Assembly (NCBI GenBank): GCA_016712405.1
Contig: JADJRD010000012.1
Location: 1 to 59,940, forward strand
Length of the DNA stretch: 59,940 nucleotides
Source: Cellvibrio sp.
Lineage (GTDB): Bacteria > Pseudomonadota > Gammaproteobacteria > Pseudomonadales > Cellvibrionaceae
Direction: 5' to 3'
The notes under the pieces are model-generated. The model saw nothing but the letters and a program-made list of their open reading frames with translations. It was not told the origin of the DNA and did no database searches. A program made the translations under genes and the position numbers. This document shows, piece after piece, positions 40,778 through 49,628 of the stretch (position 1 is its first letter; each line of letters starts with the position of its first letter).

Positions 40778-40898
40778 GCGGATAATTTGCTTGCAAGAAA
40801 AATTATTACTAGAATTCCCGACAAGGTGGTTGGGTTCGTTCAAAGCTTGTTGTAATTTGGGTGGGCTTAATCAGTAATAACGATGTTTCAGGTGGCAT

Positions 40899-41213
40899 AT
40901 GAGTGAAGAAGATTCAATTAATGATGATGAGCTGGAGGATTCAGCAGTTGAGGGCGAGGATGAGGTAGATGATATTGAAGCTGCTGACGGCGATGACTCC
41001 GGTGACGCTGCCCCGGCTGCAACTAGCAAGGCAGACGAAATTGAAGCAATGGAAGATTTTAGTATTGCTTCTCGTCAAAAAGCTCGTGATGAGCTTGAGG
41101 CACAGATTGCTGAGTTTCTAGCTCGCGGTGGAAAAATTAATCAAGTAGATCCTAATGTCACTGCGGACCCACCTAAAAAACCTACATCTGATTATGGCGG
41201 GCGTCCGATTTAA
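40899..41213 (+). CDS. sutA: SutA-like RNA polymerase-binding regulator
   Basis: A 104-residue protein. The first 45 residues are nearly all Glu, Asp, Ala and Ser, and then comes a helix (EIEAMEDFSIASRQKARDEL) and the conserved tail FLARGGKINQVDPNVTADPP and KPTSDYGGRPI. This layout matches SutA, the small acidic protein that binds RNA polymerase and raises housekeeping transcription in slow growth. Ribosome site GGTGG is weak. A terminator follows. Confidence 0.8.
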   Translation: MSEEDSINDDELEDSAVEGEDEVDDIEAADGDDSGDAAPAATSKADEIEAMEDFSIASRQKARDELEAQIAEFLARGGKINQVDPNVTADPPKKPTSDYGGRPI

Positions 41214-41230
41214 TTTGATTCAGTTTTTAA

Positions 41231-41259
41231 AATAGCCTCTTCATGAGGCTATTTTTTTG
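41231..41259 (+). terminator. Rho-independent terminator after sutA
   Basis: AATAGCCTC and GAGGCTATT pair around TTCAT and are followed by seven T. Confidence 0.85.
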
Positions 41260-41465
41260 TTCGATTTTTAATAGGCTATTGGCTTAGAATGTAAGCTTGT
41301 TTTGTTAAATACAGAATAAACTGGTTTAGGATTTTTGATTGCGGGATTCATGCTCAATATTAATAATTTTCGAGCCTGCAATTTTTATTTGCAGTTGAAA
41401 TATCAGACGTGTTTTTCAAATAATTTAATAATCACTTTTTTGTGAGAAGTCAAAGGGGCTCAATA

Positions 41466-42983
41466 ATGCTAATCAGTTTTGTCGCTCTCTATTTAATCAT
41501 TTCTATAGGCATAGGTATCTATGCCGCAACCAAAGTTCATAATGCTAAAGATTACGTCACCGCGGGTAGAAGTTTGCCCATGGGGGTGGTGATTGCAATG
41601 GTATTTGCTACCTGGTTTGGTGCAGAAACTGTCTTGGGCGTGCCAGGAACTTTTATTGAATCCAATTTGGGTGGGCTGATTTCTGATCCATTCGGTGCTT
41701 CGTTTTGTTTGATCTTTTTTGGATTGATTTTCGCGCGACCACTCTATCGAAAAAATTTATTAACACTGGGTGATTTTTATCGCGACAGGTACAGCAAGCC
41801 AGTAGAAATTGCGGTGTCGATTGCAATTGCACTTTCTTATTTGGGTTGGGTATCCGCACAAATTACTGCATTGGGTTTGACGTTTAATGTATTAAGTGGT
41901 GGCGACATCACAATGGTTCAGGGGATTTTAATTGGTGCCAGCGTAGTACTTCTCTACACCCTATTCGGTGGTATGTGGTCGGTAGCCTTAACAACTGTTG
42001 TGCAGATGACAGTCATTGTTGTTGGTTTATTGTGGATTGCATTTCTCATGTCTGAACAAACGCAAGGTCTGATGCCTGTTATTCAGCACGCAGCAGATGC
42101 AGGTAAATTTGAATTTTGGCCGACACTGGAATGGGCTGCGATTATCACTTTTGTTGCAGGCTTTTTAACACTGGGATTCGGTTCAATTCCACAACAAGAT
42201 GTTTTTCAGCGCGTTAACTCATCAAACAGTGAGAGGGTTGCGGTTTGGGGGACAACATTGGGTGGAATAGCCTATTTCTTTTTTGCTGCAGTACCAATTT
42301 ATTTGGCTTATTCCGCTACTATGATTGACCCGCAATTAGCGGCACAGGTGGGAGCAGAAGACACACAAAAAGTATTGCCAACATTTGTGCTAAGCCACAT
42401 GCCAATCTACGCACAAATTATTTTCTTCGGTGCGCTCTTATCGGTAATTATGAGTACAGCCAGTGGAACATTGCTCGCGCCTTCTGTGACCTTATCGGAA
42501 AACGTCATCAAGGAATTTTTACCTAATGGAAAATCCATGACAGATAAACAATTCTTGTTGTTAATGCGAATTGTGGTGGTTTCATTTGCAGGGTTGGTGA
42601 CGATTTTTGCGTTCTATTCCTTGCAGTATGATTCATTGTCTGATTATTGGAGGGCTTTATTGGGTGAGCAGGTGCTGGCTTCAGGTAATGAAGAAACCTC
42701 TATACATCTTATGGTTTTAAATGCTTACAAGGTGACATTGGTAATGGCGTTGGTGCCTTTGTTTGCAGGTCTTTTCTGGAAAAAAGCCAGTAACTTTGGT
42801 GCGGCCAGTTCAATCATTGCGGGTTTGTTGGTTTGGTTACCCTTGGAGTTTTTTGGTGACGCCGAATCCAGCAATAGCATGATGGCGTTTGTTGTTGAGC
42901 AAGACATCGCACATTTCGTAGGCTTTATTGCAGCGTCGATTGCGATGGTGGTCGCCAGCTTGATTAAACCCGCTGGACAATAG
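41466..42983 (+). CDS. Sodium:solute symporter (SSS family)
   Basis: About 505 residues from ATG 41466 (AGGGG ribosome site); a GTG at 41442 in frame is less likely. About 13 helices follow the SSS order: YVTAGRSLPMGVVIAMVFATWFG at the first helices, SYLGWVSAQITALG, FGGMWSVALTTVVQM and GSIPQQDVFQR. The substrate cannot be told: the branch resembles PutP-like members but without a diagnostic motif. An extra cytoplasmic-loop segment between LGFGSIPQQ and SNSERVAVWG is normal. The 205 bases upstream are AT-rich and hold the likely promoter. Confidence 0.8.
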   Translation: MLISFVALYLIISIGIGIYAATKVHNAKDYVTAGRSLPMGVVIAMVFATWFGAETVLGVPGTFIESNLGGLISDPFGASFCLIFFGLIFARPLYRKNLLTLGDFYRDRYSKPVEIAVSIAIALSYLGWVSAQITALGLTFNVLSGGDITMVQGILIGASVVLLYTLFGGMWSVALTTVVQMTVIVVGLLWIAFLMSEQTQGLMPVIQHAADAGKFEFWPTLEWAAIITFVAGFLTLGFGSIPQQDVFQRVNSSNSERVAVWGTTLGGIAYFFFAAVPIYLAYSATMIDPQLAAQVGAEDTQKVLPTFVLSHMPIYAQIIFFGALLSVIMSTASGTLLAPSVTLSENVIKEFLPNGKSMTDKQFLLLMRIVVVSFAGLVTIFAFYSLQYDSLSDYWRALLGEQVLASGNEETSIHLMVLNAYKVTLVMALVPLFAGLFWKKASNFGAASSIIAGLLVWLPLEFFGDAESSNSMMAFVVEQDIAHFVGFIAASIAMVVASLIKPAGQ

Positions 42984-43085
42984 TCTTTTTTGTCCCAGGG
43001 GCAAGTCACAAACCTTGCCCCCAGTCCCTCTTTATAGAGTTCAAGTGGTATCATTCGCAGATTGTTAACTCTATGTGTTTGATTT

Positions 43086-44021
43086 ATGTCTGAAACTTCT
43101 TGCATACGTATTGCGACTCGCAAAAGTCCTTTGGCACTTTGGCAGGCAGAGTACGTTAAATCGCAACTTCAATTACATCATCCAGGCTTAAGGGTTGAGC
43201 TCTTACCTCTGACCAGTCGCGGCGATAAAATTCTCGATGTGCCTTTGGCGAAAGTGGGTGGCAAAGGGTTGTTTGTCAAAGAATTGGAACAGGCGCTTTT
43301 GAATGATGAGGCTGATATTGCTGTGCATTCCATGAAAGATGTGCCTATGGAATTCCCGGAAGGTTTGGGATTGGCAGTGATTTGCCCTCGTGAAGATGCG
43401 CGCGATGCGTTTGTCTCCAACCAATTTAAATCCTTGAATGAATTACCAAAAGGCAGTGTGGTTGGCACTTCAAGTTTGCGCAGACAATGTCAATTATTGG
43501 CGCATAGACCCGATCTTCAAATTAAATTTTTACGCGGCAATGTGCAAACACGATTACAAAAATTAGATGATGGGGAATATCACGCAATTATCTTAGCGGC
43601 AGCTGGTTTGATTCGTTTGCGGCTCAATGATCGCATCAACAGTTTTTTAACACCGGAACAAAGTTTGCCGGCAGGCGGACAAGGTGCTGTGGGCATTGAA
43701 TGCCGATTGAATGACACAAACACTTTAAGGCTGTTGCAGCCATTGCATCACTCATTAACTGCTGAGCAAGTCACTGCAGAGCGTGCGATGAATCGTCGAT
43801 TGCAAGGTGGTTGTCAAGTGCCTATCGCAGGTTATGCTATTCATCAGGGTGATAATCTATGGTTGCGTGGATTGGTGGGTGATCCTGATGGCAGCCTGCT
43901 ATTACAAGATGAAATTTTAGGGAAAGCAGTTGATGCGGAATTGATGGGAATCACATTGGCGGATCGTTTGTTGGCAGCGGGCGCTGATAAAATTTTAGCG
44001 AAAGTCTATGCGGATGAATGA
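43086..44021 (+). CDS. hemC: Porphobilinogen deaminase HemC
   Basis: A 311-residue protein, the usual length. IRIATRKSPLALWQAEYVK, AVHSMKDVPM, VGTSSLRRQCQ, LRGNVQTRL and the cofactor-anchoring Cys in RLQGGCQVPI are all present. It links four porphobilinogen units into hydroxymethylbilane in the cytoplasm. It overlaps hemD by 14 bases, and hemC-hemD-hemX-hemY form one operon. Confidence 0.93.
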   Translation: MSETSCIRIATRKSPLALWQAEYVKSQLQLHHPGLRVELLPLTSRGDKILDVPLAKVGGKGLFVKELEQALLNDEADIAVHSMKDVPMEFPEGLGLAVICPREDARDAFVSNQFKSLNELPKGSVVGTSSLRRQCQLLAHRPDLQIKFLRGNVQTRLQKLDDGEYHAIILAAAGLIRLRLNDRINSFLTPEQSLPAGGQGAVGIECRLNDTNTLRLLQPLHHSLTAEQVTAERAMNRRLQGGCQVPIAGYAIHQGDNLWLRGLVGDPDGSLLLQDEILGKAVDAELMGITLADRLLAAGADKILAKVYADE

Positions 44022-44850
44022 AGCCTTCAGGGTGATTATTACCCGCCCTGAAAAACAGGCATTGATCTGGGCAAAAAAATTAAGTTTGTGTGATGTCGAT
44101 TCGAAAATTATTCCGTTGCTGGAAATAAAATCATTTCAAGATTCTGCTGAAATGGAATCTATTGTAAGGCCTATTAAGAATTGCATTTTGAATTTGGATC
44201 TTTATCAAAAAGTGATTTTTGTCAGCCAAAACGCAGTTGAATATGGAATGGAATGGATAGAAAACTATTGGCCACAAATGCCAATAGTCATTAGTTTTTT
44301 TGCAGTGGGTGAAACCACCGCGAATCTACTGCGTGAATATGGCGTTAGTGTGCAGGATTTGGCAGAGACCACACAAGGTAATATGACCAGTGAAAGTTTG
44401 TTATCAGCGCCGGGTTTACAAGAAGTTGATGGCGATAAAATTTTGATTGTGCGTGGCGTTGGTGGTCGAGGCCATTTGGCAGAAGAATTGCGTAAACGCG
44501 GTGCCTTTGTTGAATATTGTGAAGTGTATCAGCGAGAAATTCCCGCACAAGCGAAAGTGCAATTATTGACATGGCTGCGAGAATTATCAGGTTCAGCGCT
44601 AATGGTTTTTCATAGCGGGGAAACGCTAGATGCTTTTCAAGCATTAATGAGTCAAATTGCGGATGAAATGAAATTGGATTTGCAAAAGTTTTACGGGAAA
44701 CTATCGGTAGTCATCCCCAGTGCAAGACTGGAAAAGAAAAGCATGGCTGTCGGTTTTGCACATTGTATTTTAGCGGCGAATGCCACAGATGAAGCTATGA
44801 CCCAGGCGGTCAACAATTACTTTCGGAGTAACCAGCGTGACGGAAAATAA
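44008..44850 (+). CDS. hemD: Uroporphyrinogen-III synthase HemD
   Basis: About 280 residues, starting inside the end of hemC (ATG 44008, or ATG 44014 two codons later). VIITRPEKQALIW opens it; FVSQNAVEYGMEW and ILIVRGVGGRGHLAEELRKRG are the two lobe motifs. The family has weak sequence conservation but the position after hemC and these motifs fix it. It closes hydroxymethylbilane to uroporphyrinogen III with ring inversion. Stop overlaps hemX start. Confidence 0.88.
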   Translation: MRMNEAFRVIITRPEKQALIWAKKLSLCDVDSKIIPLLEIKSFQDSAEMESIVRPIKNCILNLDLYQKVIFVSQNAVEYGMEWIENYWPQMPIVISFFAVGETTANLLREYGVSVQDLAETTQGNMTSESLLSAPGLQEVDGDKILIVRGVGGRGHLAEELRKRGAFVEYCEVYQREIPAQAKVQLLTWLRELSGSALMVFHSGETLDAFQALMSQIADEMKLDLQKFYGKLSVVIPSARLEKKSMAVGFAHCILAANATDEAMTQAVNNYFRSNQRDGK

Positions 44851-45907
44851 TACTCAATCTCATTTATTACCTACAGCTTCCCAGCAACATGTTGGTCGAT
44901 CAACATTGATTTGGTTGTCTCTGTTTGCATTGTTTATTGCGATTGTTGCGGGTATGGGTTTTGTGTATCGCCAATATGTTTTGCAGCAAGGCATATTGGC
45001 CAATATGGAAGAGCAATTGGAAAATAAAATGGCAGCTCTCTCATTGGAGCAGGATGTGTTGGCCAAAGAAATGGAACAACAATTAATTGGTCAGCAAGAA
45101 CAGGTGCAGCAAGGTTTGGATGATTTGGCTTCACGAGTAGATAGTCACGCCACTAAATTATTGGCGCTCTCCAGTGTTAATCGTGATGATTGGAAGTTGG
45201 CAGAAATTAATTATTTGTTGCGCATGGCCGACTATCGCATATTGATGGAAAAGGACAATGTCAATGCTTTGGCGCTTGCTGAATCAGCCGATGATGTATT
45301 GAGCTCTCTGGATCAAACAGGCTTGCAGCAAATACGTAAAATTCTGGCTGAAGAAATTGCTGTTATGAAAATGACAGGAAGAGTTGATCGCGAAGGGTTG
45401 TATATGCAGATCTCGGCATTGGCAAATCAAATTGATGCTATTCCATTTGTACGGCCTCTGGGTGAAATGATTGAGCCTGAGGCTAATTCATTTGAAGAGG
45501 AAGATAAAACCTTCAAAGAAAAAACCCGCGATTTTTTCTATGGAATCTTAGGTAAAATGCATTCTTATATAAGAGTTCGAGATCACGGTAAAACGATCAA
45601 TGCAATTTTGCCCCCGTCTGAACAAAATTATTTGCGACAAAATTTACGCTTAATGCTGGAGCAGGCTCAGGCTGCGCTGTTACGTGGTGAAGGTGAAGTT
45701 TATCAAGATGCTTTGGTAAAAGCCCGGAATTGGATTAACCAATATTACGAGCTGAACGAACAGTCCAAAATACTTCTTGATGAACTTCGCTTGCTTGAGC
45801 AGCAAAATGTGGAACTTGAGTACAATAATTTTGAAAACAGCCGCTCTGCTTTAAGTGACTATATTCAGCGCCTGCAAAAAGCGGCAGTTCGCAGAGGAGT
45901 GCGTTAA
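44837..45907 (+). CDS. hemX: HemX-like membrane-anchored protein
   Basis: A 356-residue protein starting at GTG 44837 within the end of hemD. One N-terminal helix (residues about 24-46) is followed by coiled coil and an alpha-helical periplasmic domain with ARVDSHATKLLALSS-like and EINYLLRMADYRIL motifs that mark HemX (DUF513, uroporphyrinogen-III C-methyltransferase-like in name). Its function is not settled; it lacks methyltransferase motifs and probably supports HemD or the membrane site of haem synthesis. Confidence 0.85.
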   Translation: MTENNTQSHLLPTASQQHVGRSTLIWLSLFALFIAIVAGMGFVYRQYVLQQGILANMEEQLENKMAALSLEQDVLAKEMEQQLIGQQEQVQQGLDDLASRVDSHATKLLALSSVNRDDWKLAEINYLLRMADYRILMEKDNVNALALAESADDVLSSLDQTGLQQIRKILAEEIAVMKMTGRVDREGLYMQISALANQIDAIPFVRPLGEMIEPEANSFEEEDKTFKEKTRDFFYGILGKMHSYIRVRDHGKTINAILPPSEQNYLRQNLRLMLEQAQAALLRGEGEVYQDALVKARNWINQYYELNEQSKILLDELRLLEQQNVELEYNNFENSRSALSDYIQRLQKAAVRRGVR

Positions 45908-47118
45908 TGAAAAGACGCATCTTTAAGTCATTTATTTATTTTTTGTTACTTATCTTATTGATTGTTGGTTTGTGGCATGGTGACGGTTATCTGTTGATTG
46001 CTTATGGAACCAAAACAATAGAAATGACGCTTTGGATGGCTGCCATTTTTGTTGTGGGTATCTATTTGGTTGTTCGAATCGCGAAACGACTATTCGCTAG
46101 CAGTGTTGAATTGGTGCGTTATCTGCGTGAGTTATTGATGTTCGGCAGTGTTGAGCGTGCGCAAAAAAGAGCAGCCAGTGGCATGGTCAATTTTTTAATT
46201 GGTGATTGGTTGGAAGGTCGTAAAAAACTTGTGCGCACTGTAAGCAAAGTGGAATATCCCCTTGCTAATTATATTGCTGCAGCCAGATGTTGTTTTGAAA
46301 TGGGTGATGAAAATGAGGCGTTTCAACTTCTCGATCAAGCGAAAAAAGAATCTGAGAGTGAATTGCCTGTAGCTTTGATTAAAGCCAGAATGTTATTAGC
46401 AAAAGGAAAGGCTGATGAAGCCTTGGTAATTTTAAAACCTTTACAAGTTCGCTTGCCTAATCACGCAGCTGTATTGGATGTTTTACATCATGTTTATTTT
46501 GCACAAATGAATTGGCCTGCTTTGCGTGATCTATTTCCGAAGTTGCGTAAAGCAAAAGTGTTGTCTAATCAAGAAGTGGAAGAGCTTGAGGTTAAACTGG
46601 CTATCGAATCCTTAAAAATTTCATCGCTAGAATGCCAGACGCTATTGGTGGCCAATCGTCTACCACATTTACAATTGGTTTGGGGTGGGTTTGTGCGTGC
46701 CGTGCAAAAAAATCCCCATGTGGTTTATTGTTATGCACAAGCTTTGGTTGAAAACAAATTGGATGATGAAGCTGAACTGATGTTACGGAAATCCGTTTCC
46801 AACCATTGGCATAGAGCTTCTGTTGATCTCTATGGGCGTTTGCGAGTGATAGAGGCGCATAGACAATTAAAAACCCTTGAATCTTGGAAAAATGAACATC
46901 CCAATGATGCGGTGTTATTGTTGGCATTAGGGCGAATTCACTTGCGTCATCAGCAAAAAGATGTGGCGCGTGATTATTTCAATCGCAGTATAGTCGCACA
47001 AAAATCACTGGATGCATTATTGGAAATGGCCAGATTACTCGAACAACTGGGTGATCATAAACGCAGTGCTGAATATTACGAGCAAACCTTGTCCTTGGCA
47101 CAATCAGTTGCGCATTAA
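45907..47118 (+). CDS. hemY: HemY tetratricopeptide membrane protein
   Basis: A 403-residue protein; ATG 45907 shares a base with the hemX stop (TAATG). Two N-terminal helices are followed by EARARRA-like DWLEGRKKLVRTVSKVE and TPR-like helical repeats, the layout of the gammaproteobacterial HemY (unrelated to protoporphyrinogen oxidase of the same name). It probably binds partners of the haem pathway at the inner membrane. Confidence 0.85.
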   Translation: MKRRIFKSFIYFLLLILLIVGLWHGDGYLLIAYGTKTIEMTLWMAAIFVVGIYLVVRIAKRLFASSVELVRYLRELLMFGSVERAQKRAASGMVNFLIGDWLEGRKKLVRTVSKVEYPLANYIAAARCCFEMGDENEAFQLLDQAKKESESELPVALIKARMLLAKGKADEALVILKPLQVRLPNHAAVLDVLHHVYFAQMNWPALRDLFPKLRKAKVLSNQEVEELEVKLAIESLKISSLECQTLLVANRLPHLQLVWGGFVRAVQKNPHVVYCYAQALVENKLDDEAELMLRKSVSNHWHRASVDLYGRLRVIEAHRQLKTLESWKNEHPNDAVLLLALGRIHLRHQQKDVARDYFNRSIVAQKSLDALLEMARLLEQLGDHKRSAEYYEQTLSLAQSVAH

Positions 47119-47132
47119 AAGTTATCATCAAA

Positions 47133-49583
47133 ATGATGAAAAAAATATTCCGCATTCGAAATGCTATTTACCTGATGGCAGCGTTTCTGATTTTTTTTAT
47201 TTTGCTTGTTATTTGGCCCTTACCCAAAAGCATTAAGTTAACTCCATATTCGAAAATTCTATTTTCACAAACCCATAGCATACTGGCGGCAAGTATAGCT
47301 GCAGACGACCAGTGGCGTTTTGAATCAACCACTCAACTTCCTGAAAAATATCGTCAAAGTCTATTGTTATTTGAGGATCAACATTTTTACCAGCATCCTG
47401 GTGTGAATCCTCTCTCTATATTGCGTGCAGCAAAAAATAATATTCAACAAGGTCGTGTCACCAGTGGTGGCAGCACGATTACCATGCAAGCCGCGCGAAT
47501 GTTATTGCAAGAAAATGCGGCATTAAACGGAGAGAAAAAATTTCAAACCAGAGGTTTTTATAAAAAAACCTTGGAGGCTTTGCTGGCGCTTAAGTTGGAG
47601 TGGCACTTCACAAAAGATGAAATTTTAATTCTATACGCTAATCACGCGCCTTTTGGTGGAAATATTGTTGGCATCAGTGCTGCGTCTTGGCGATATTTTG
47701 GGCGACCTGCGGAAAAATTATCTTGGGCGGAGGCGACATTATTGGCTGTCTTGCCCAATAGCCCATCGATGATGCACTTGGGTAAGCAGCGCGATAACTT
47801 GATGGAAAAACGTAATCGGCTGTTAAAAAAATTATTTGAAAAAAAATACTTTACGGAAACCGATTATCGATTGGCTTTACTGGAGCCTTTGCCGGATAAA
47901 CCCAAAAATTGGTTGTCCATGGCGCCACATCTGTTGACGCATTTGCAACAAGCCTATCCACAAACAAATAATTTTTATTCAACTATTGATTATTCTACTC
48001 AGCAGAGCGCGCAACGAATTGTTGAGCAACATGCAAAGCGTTTGGCAAATGATGGTGTTAATAATGTTGCACTGGTCGTAATCGATCATCACACCATGCA
48101 AACATTGGCCTATGTGGGTAATCACGCTTGGGGAAAGGGGAATAGTCATTCGCCGCAAGTGGATATTATCCAGCGCCCTCGTTCAACCGGCAGTATTTTA
48201 AAACCGATTTTATATGCGTTGATGTTGCAAGAAGGTAAGTTGGCTCCCACCAGTTTGTTGCCAGATATTCCTTCACAATTTAGCGGATACAGCCCGGAAA
48301 ATTATGATCAACAATATCGTGGTGCTGTGCCTGCGCAATATGCGTTGGCTCAATCCTTAAATATTCCCTCCGTCCATATGTTGCGTGATTATGGCATTCC
48401 GCAATTTCATGAAAAATTAAAAGCGATGGGTGTCAGCAGTTTGTTTCGTCCTGCGGATGATTACGGTTTGACTTTGATCCTTGGAGGGGCTGAAGCAAGC
48501 TTGTGGGAAATCACCAGTATTTATGCACGTATGGTAGCGACGGCGAGATCAGGAAATGCGGTTAGGGAGGAGCATCCTCAGTTATTAAATTCACCCCTCC
48601 CCAACCCTCCCCTTGGCAAGGGGAGGGAGTCAAGTTCCTCCCCCCTGCCAAGGGGGAGGCTAGGAGGGGGTGAAGCTCCTGAAATAAAAAATATTATTCA
48701 TCAAGGTGCAGCTTGGCTAACACTCCAAGCCTTAATTGAAGTGACCCGACCTGGCAGTGATGTTCACTGGCGAGATTTTACAAACAGTCAAGAAATTGCT
48801 TGGAAAACCGGTACGAGTTACGGTTTGCGTGATGCATGGGCAATTGGCAGTAACGGTCGCTACACGGTTGGTGTATGGGCAGGGAATGCGGATGGTGAGC
48901 CCGCAACATTTTTAAGTGGAACTGCCACGGCCGCGCCAATTTTGTTTGATATGTTCAATAGTTTAAAAAAATCGAGTTGGTTTGAAAAACCGGAGCATCA
49001 ATTAAAAACCATTTTGGTTTGTAAAGATGATGGCTATTTGGCAGGTAATCAATGTGATGCAAAAGAAATACAAATTCCTATCGAAAGTCATTTTGAAAAA
49101 GTAACACCTAACCATCGCGATATTCATTTGGGTGCGGATAAAAAATATCGCGTGCATGGTGAATGCGAATCTGTCAGTAATATGCAGCTTGCGCACTGGT
49201 TCGTTTTGCCACCTGCACAAGAGTTCTATTGGCGACAACAACACAGTGATTACCGAACTTTACCGCCTTGGCGAAGCGATTGCGTGCAGAATGCATTAGC
49301 CTATGACAACGATCAACCCATAGAAATAGTTTACCCTTATGCGAGCAGTCGTATTTATATCCCTGTGGATATCGACGGAAAATTGGGTCGCATTGTCATT
49401 AAAGCGGTACATCGAAATACTAATGCCAGTTTGTATTGGCATATTGATGATCAATATTTAGGTGAAACAAAAGTTTTTCATGATCAAACGATTATGCTTG
49501 AGCCTGGGCAGCATCGATTAACATTGTTAGATAAACAAGGCCACCAAATTTCACGTGTGTTTACTGTGTTAAGTCGCGAGTAG
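47133..49583 (+). CDS. pbpC: Penicillin-binding protein 1C, with inserted palindromic element
   Basis: An 816-residue bifunctional peptidoglycan synthase. A membrane helix (11-29) precedes the GT51 domain with catalytic Glu81 (FEDQHFYQHPGVNP) and GGSTITMQAARML. The transpeptidase has SxxK at 354-357 (STGSILKP), SLN at 408-410 and KTGTS at 558-562. The last 90 residues form the BiPBP_C domain. It uses lipid II to build and crosslink glycan chains. Residues about 486-515 (SPLPNPPLGKGRESSSSPLP and onwards) are low-complexity and coded by a GC-rich palindrome, filling the loop just before QGAAWLTL. The start is the first or second of two ATG codons. Confidence 0.88.
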   Translation: MMKKIFRIRNAIYLMAAFLIFFILLVIWPLPKSIKLTPYSKILFSQTHSILAASIAADDQWRFESTTQLPEKYRQSLLLFEDQHFYQHPGVNPLSILRAAKNNIQQGRVTSGGSTITMQAARMLLQENAALNGEKKFQTRGFYKKTLEALLALKLEWHFTKDEILILYANHAPFGGNIVGISAASWRYFGRPAEKLSWAEATLLAVLPNSPSMMHLGKQRDNLMEKRNRLLKKLFEKKYFTETDYRLALLEPLPDKPKNWLSMAPHLLTHLQQAYPQTNNFYSTIDYSTQQSAQRIVEQHAKRLANDGVNNVALVVIDHHTMQTLAYVGNHAWGKGNSHSPQVDIIQRPRSTGSILKPILYALMLQEGKLAPTSLLPDIPSQFSGYSPENYDQQYRGAVPAQYALAQSLNIPSVHMLRDYGIPQFHEKLKAMGVSSLFRPADDYGLTLILGGAEASLWEITSIYARMVATARSGNAVREEHPQLLNSPLPNPPLGKGRESSSSPLPRGRLGGGEAPEIKNIIHQGAAWLTLQALIEVTRPGSDVHWRDFTNSQEIAWKTGTSYGLRDAWAIGSNGRYTVGVWAGNADGEPATFLSGTATAAPILFDMFNSLKKSSWFEKPEHQLKTILVCKDDGYLAGNQCDAKEIQIPIESHFEKVTPNHRDIHLGADKKYRVHGECESVSNMQLAHWFVLPPAQEFYWRQQHSDYRTLPPWRSDCVQNALAYDNDQPIEIVYPYASSRIYIPVDIDGKLGRIVIKAVHRNTNASLYWHIDDQYLGETKVFHDQTIMLEPGQHRLTLLDKQGHQISRVFTVLSRE
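48590..48675. repeat. Nested GC-rich palindromic element inside pbpC
   Basis: The segment starts TTCACCCCTCCCC and ends GGAGGGGGTGAA, an imperfect inverted repeat of about 29 bases per arm. Each arm itself holds a short palindrome of the type CCCTCCCCTTG-GC-AAGGGGAGGG. Repeats of this type occur in many copies in bacterial genomes and are usually found between genes. Here it keeps the frame and encodes a Pro/Gly/Ser-rich loop between conserved transpeptidase blocks. Confidence 0.75.
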
Positions 49584-49628
49584 GTTGGTGTGCCAGCCCC
49601 ACACTGGATATTGATTGAATAACTTTTT

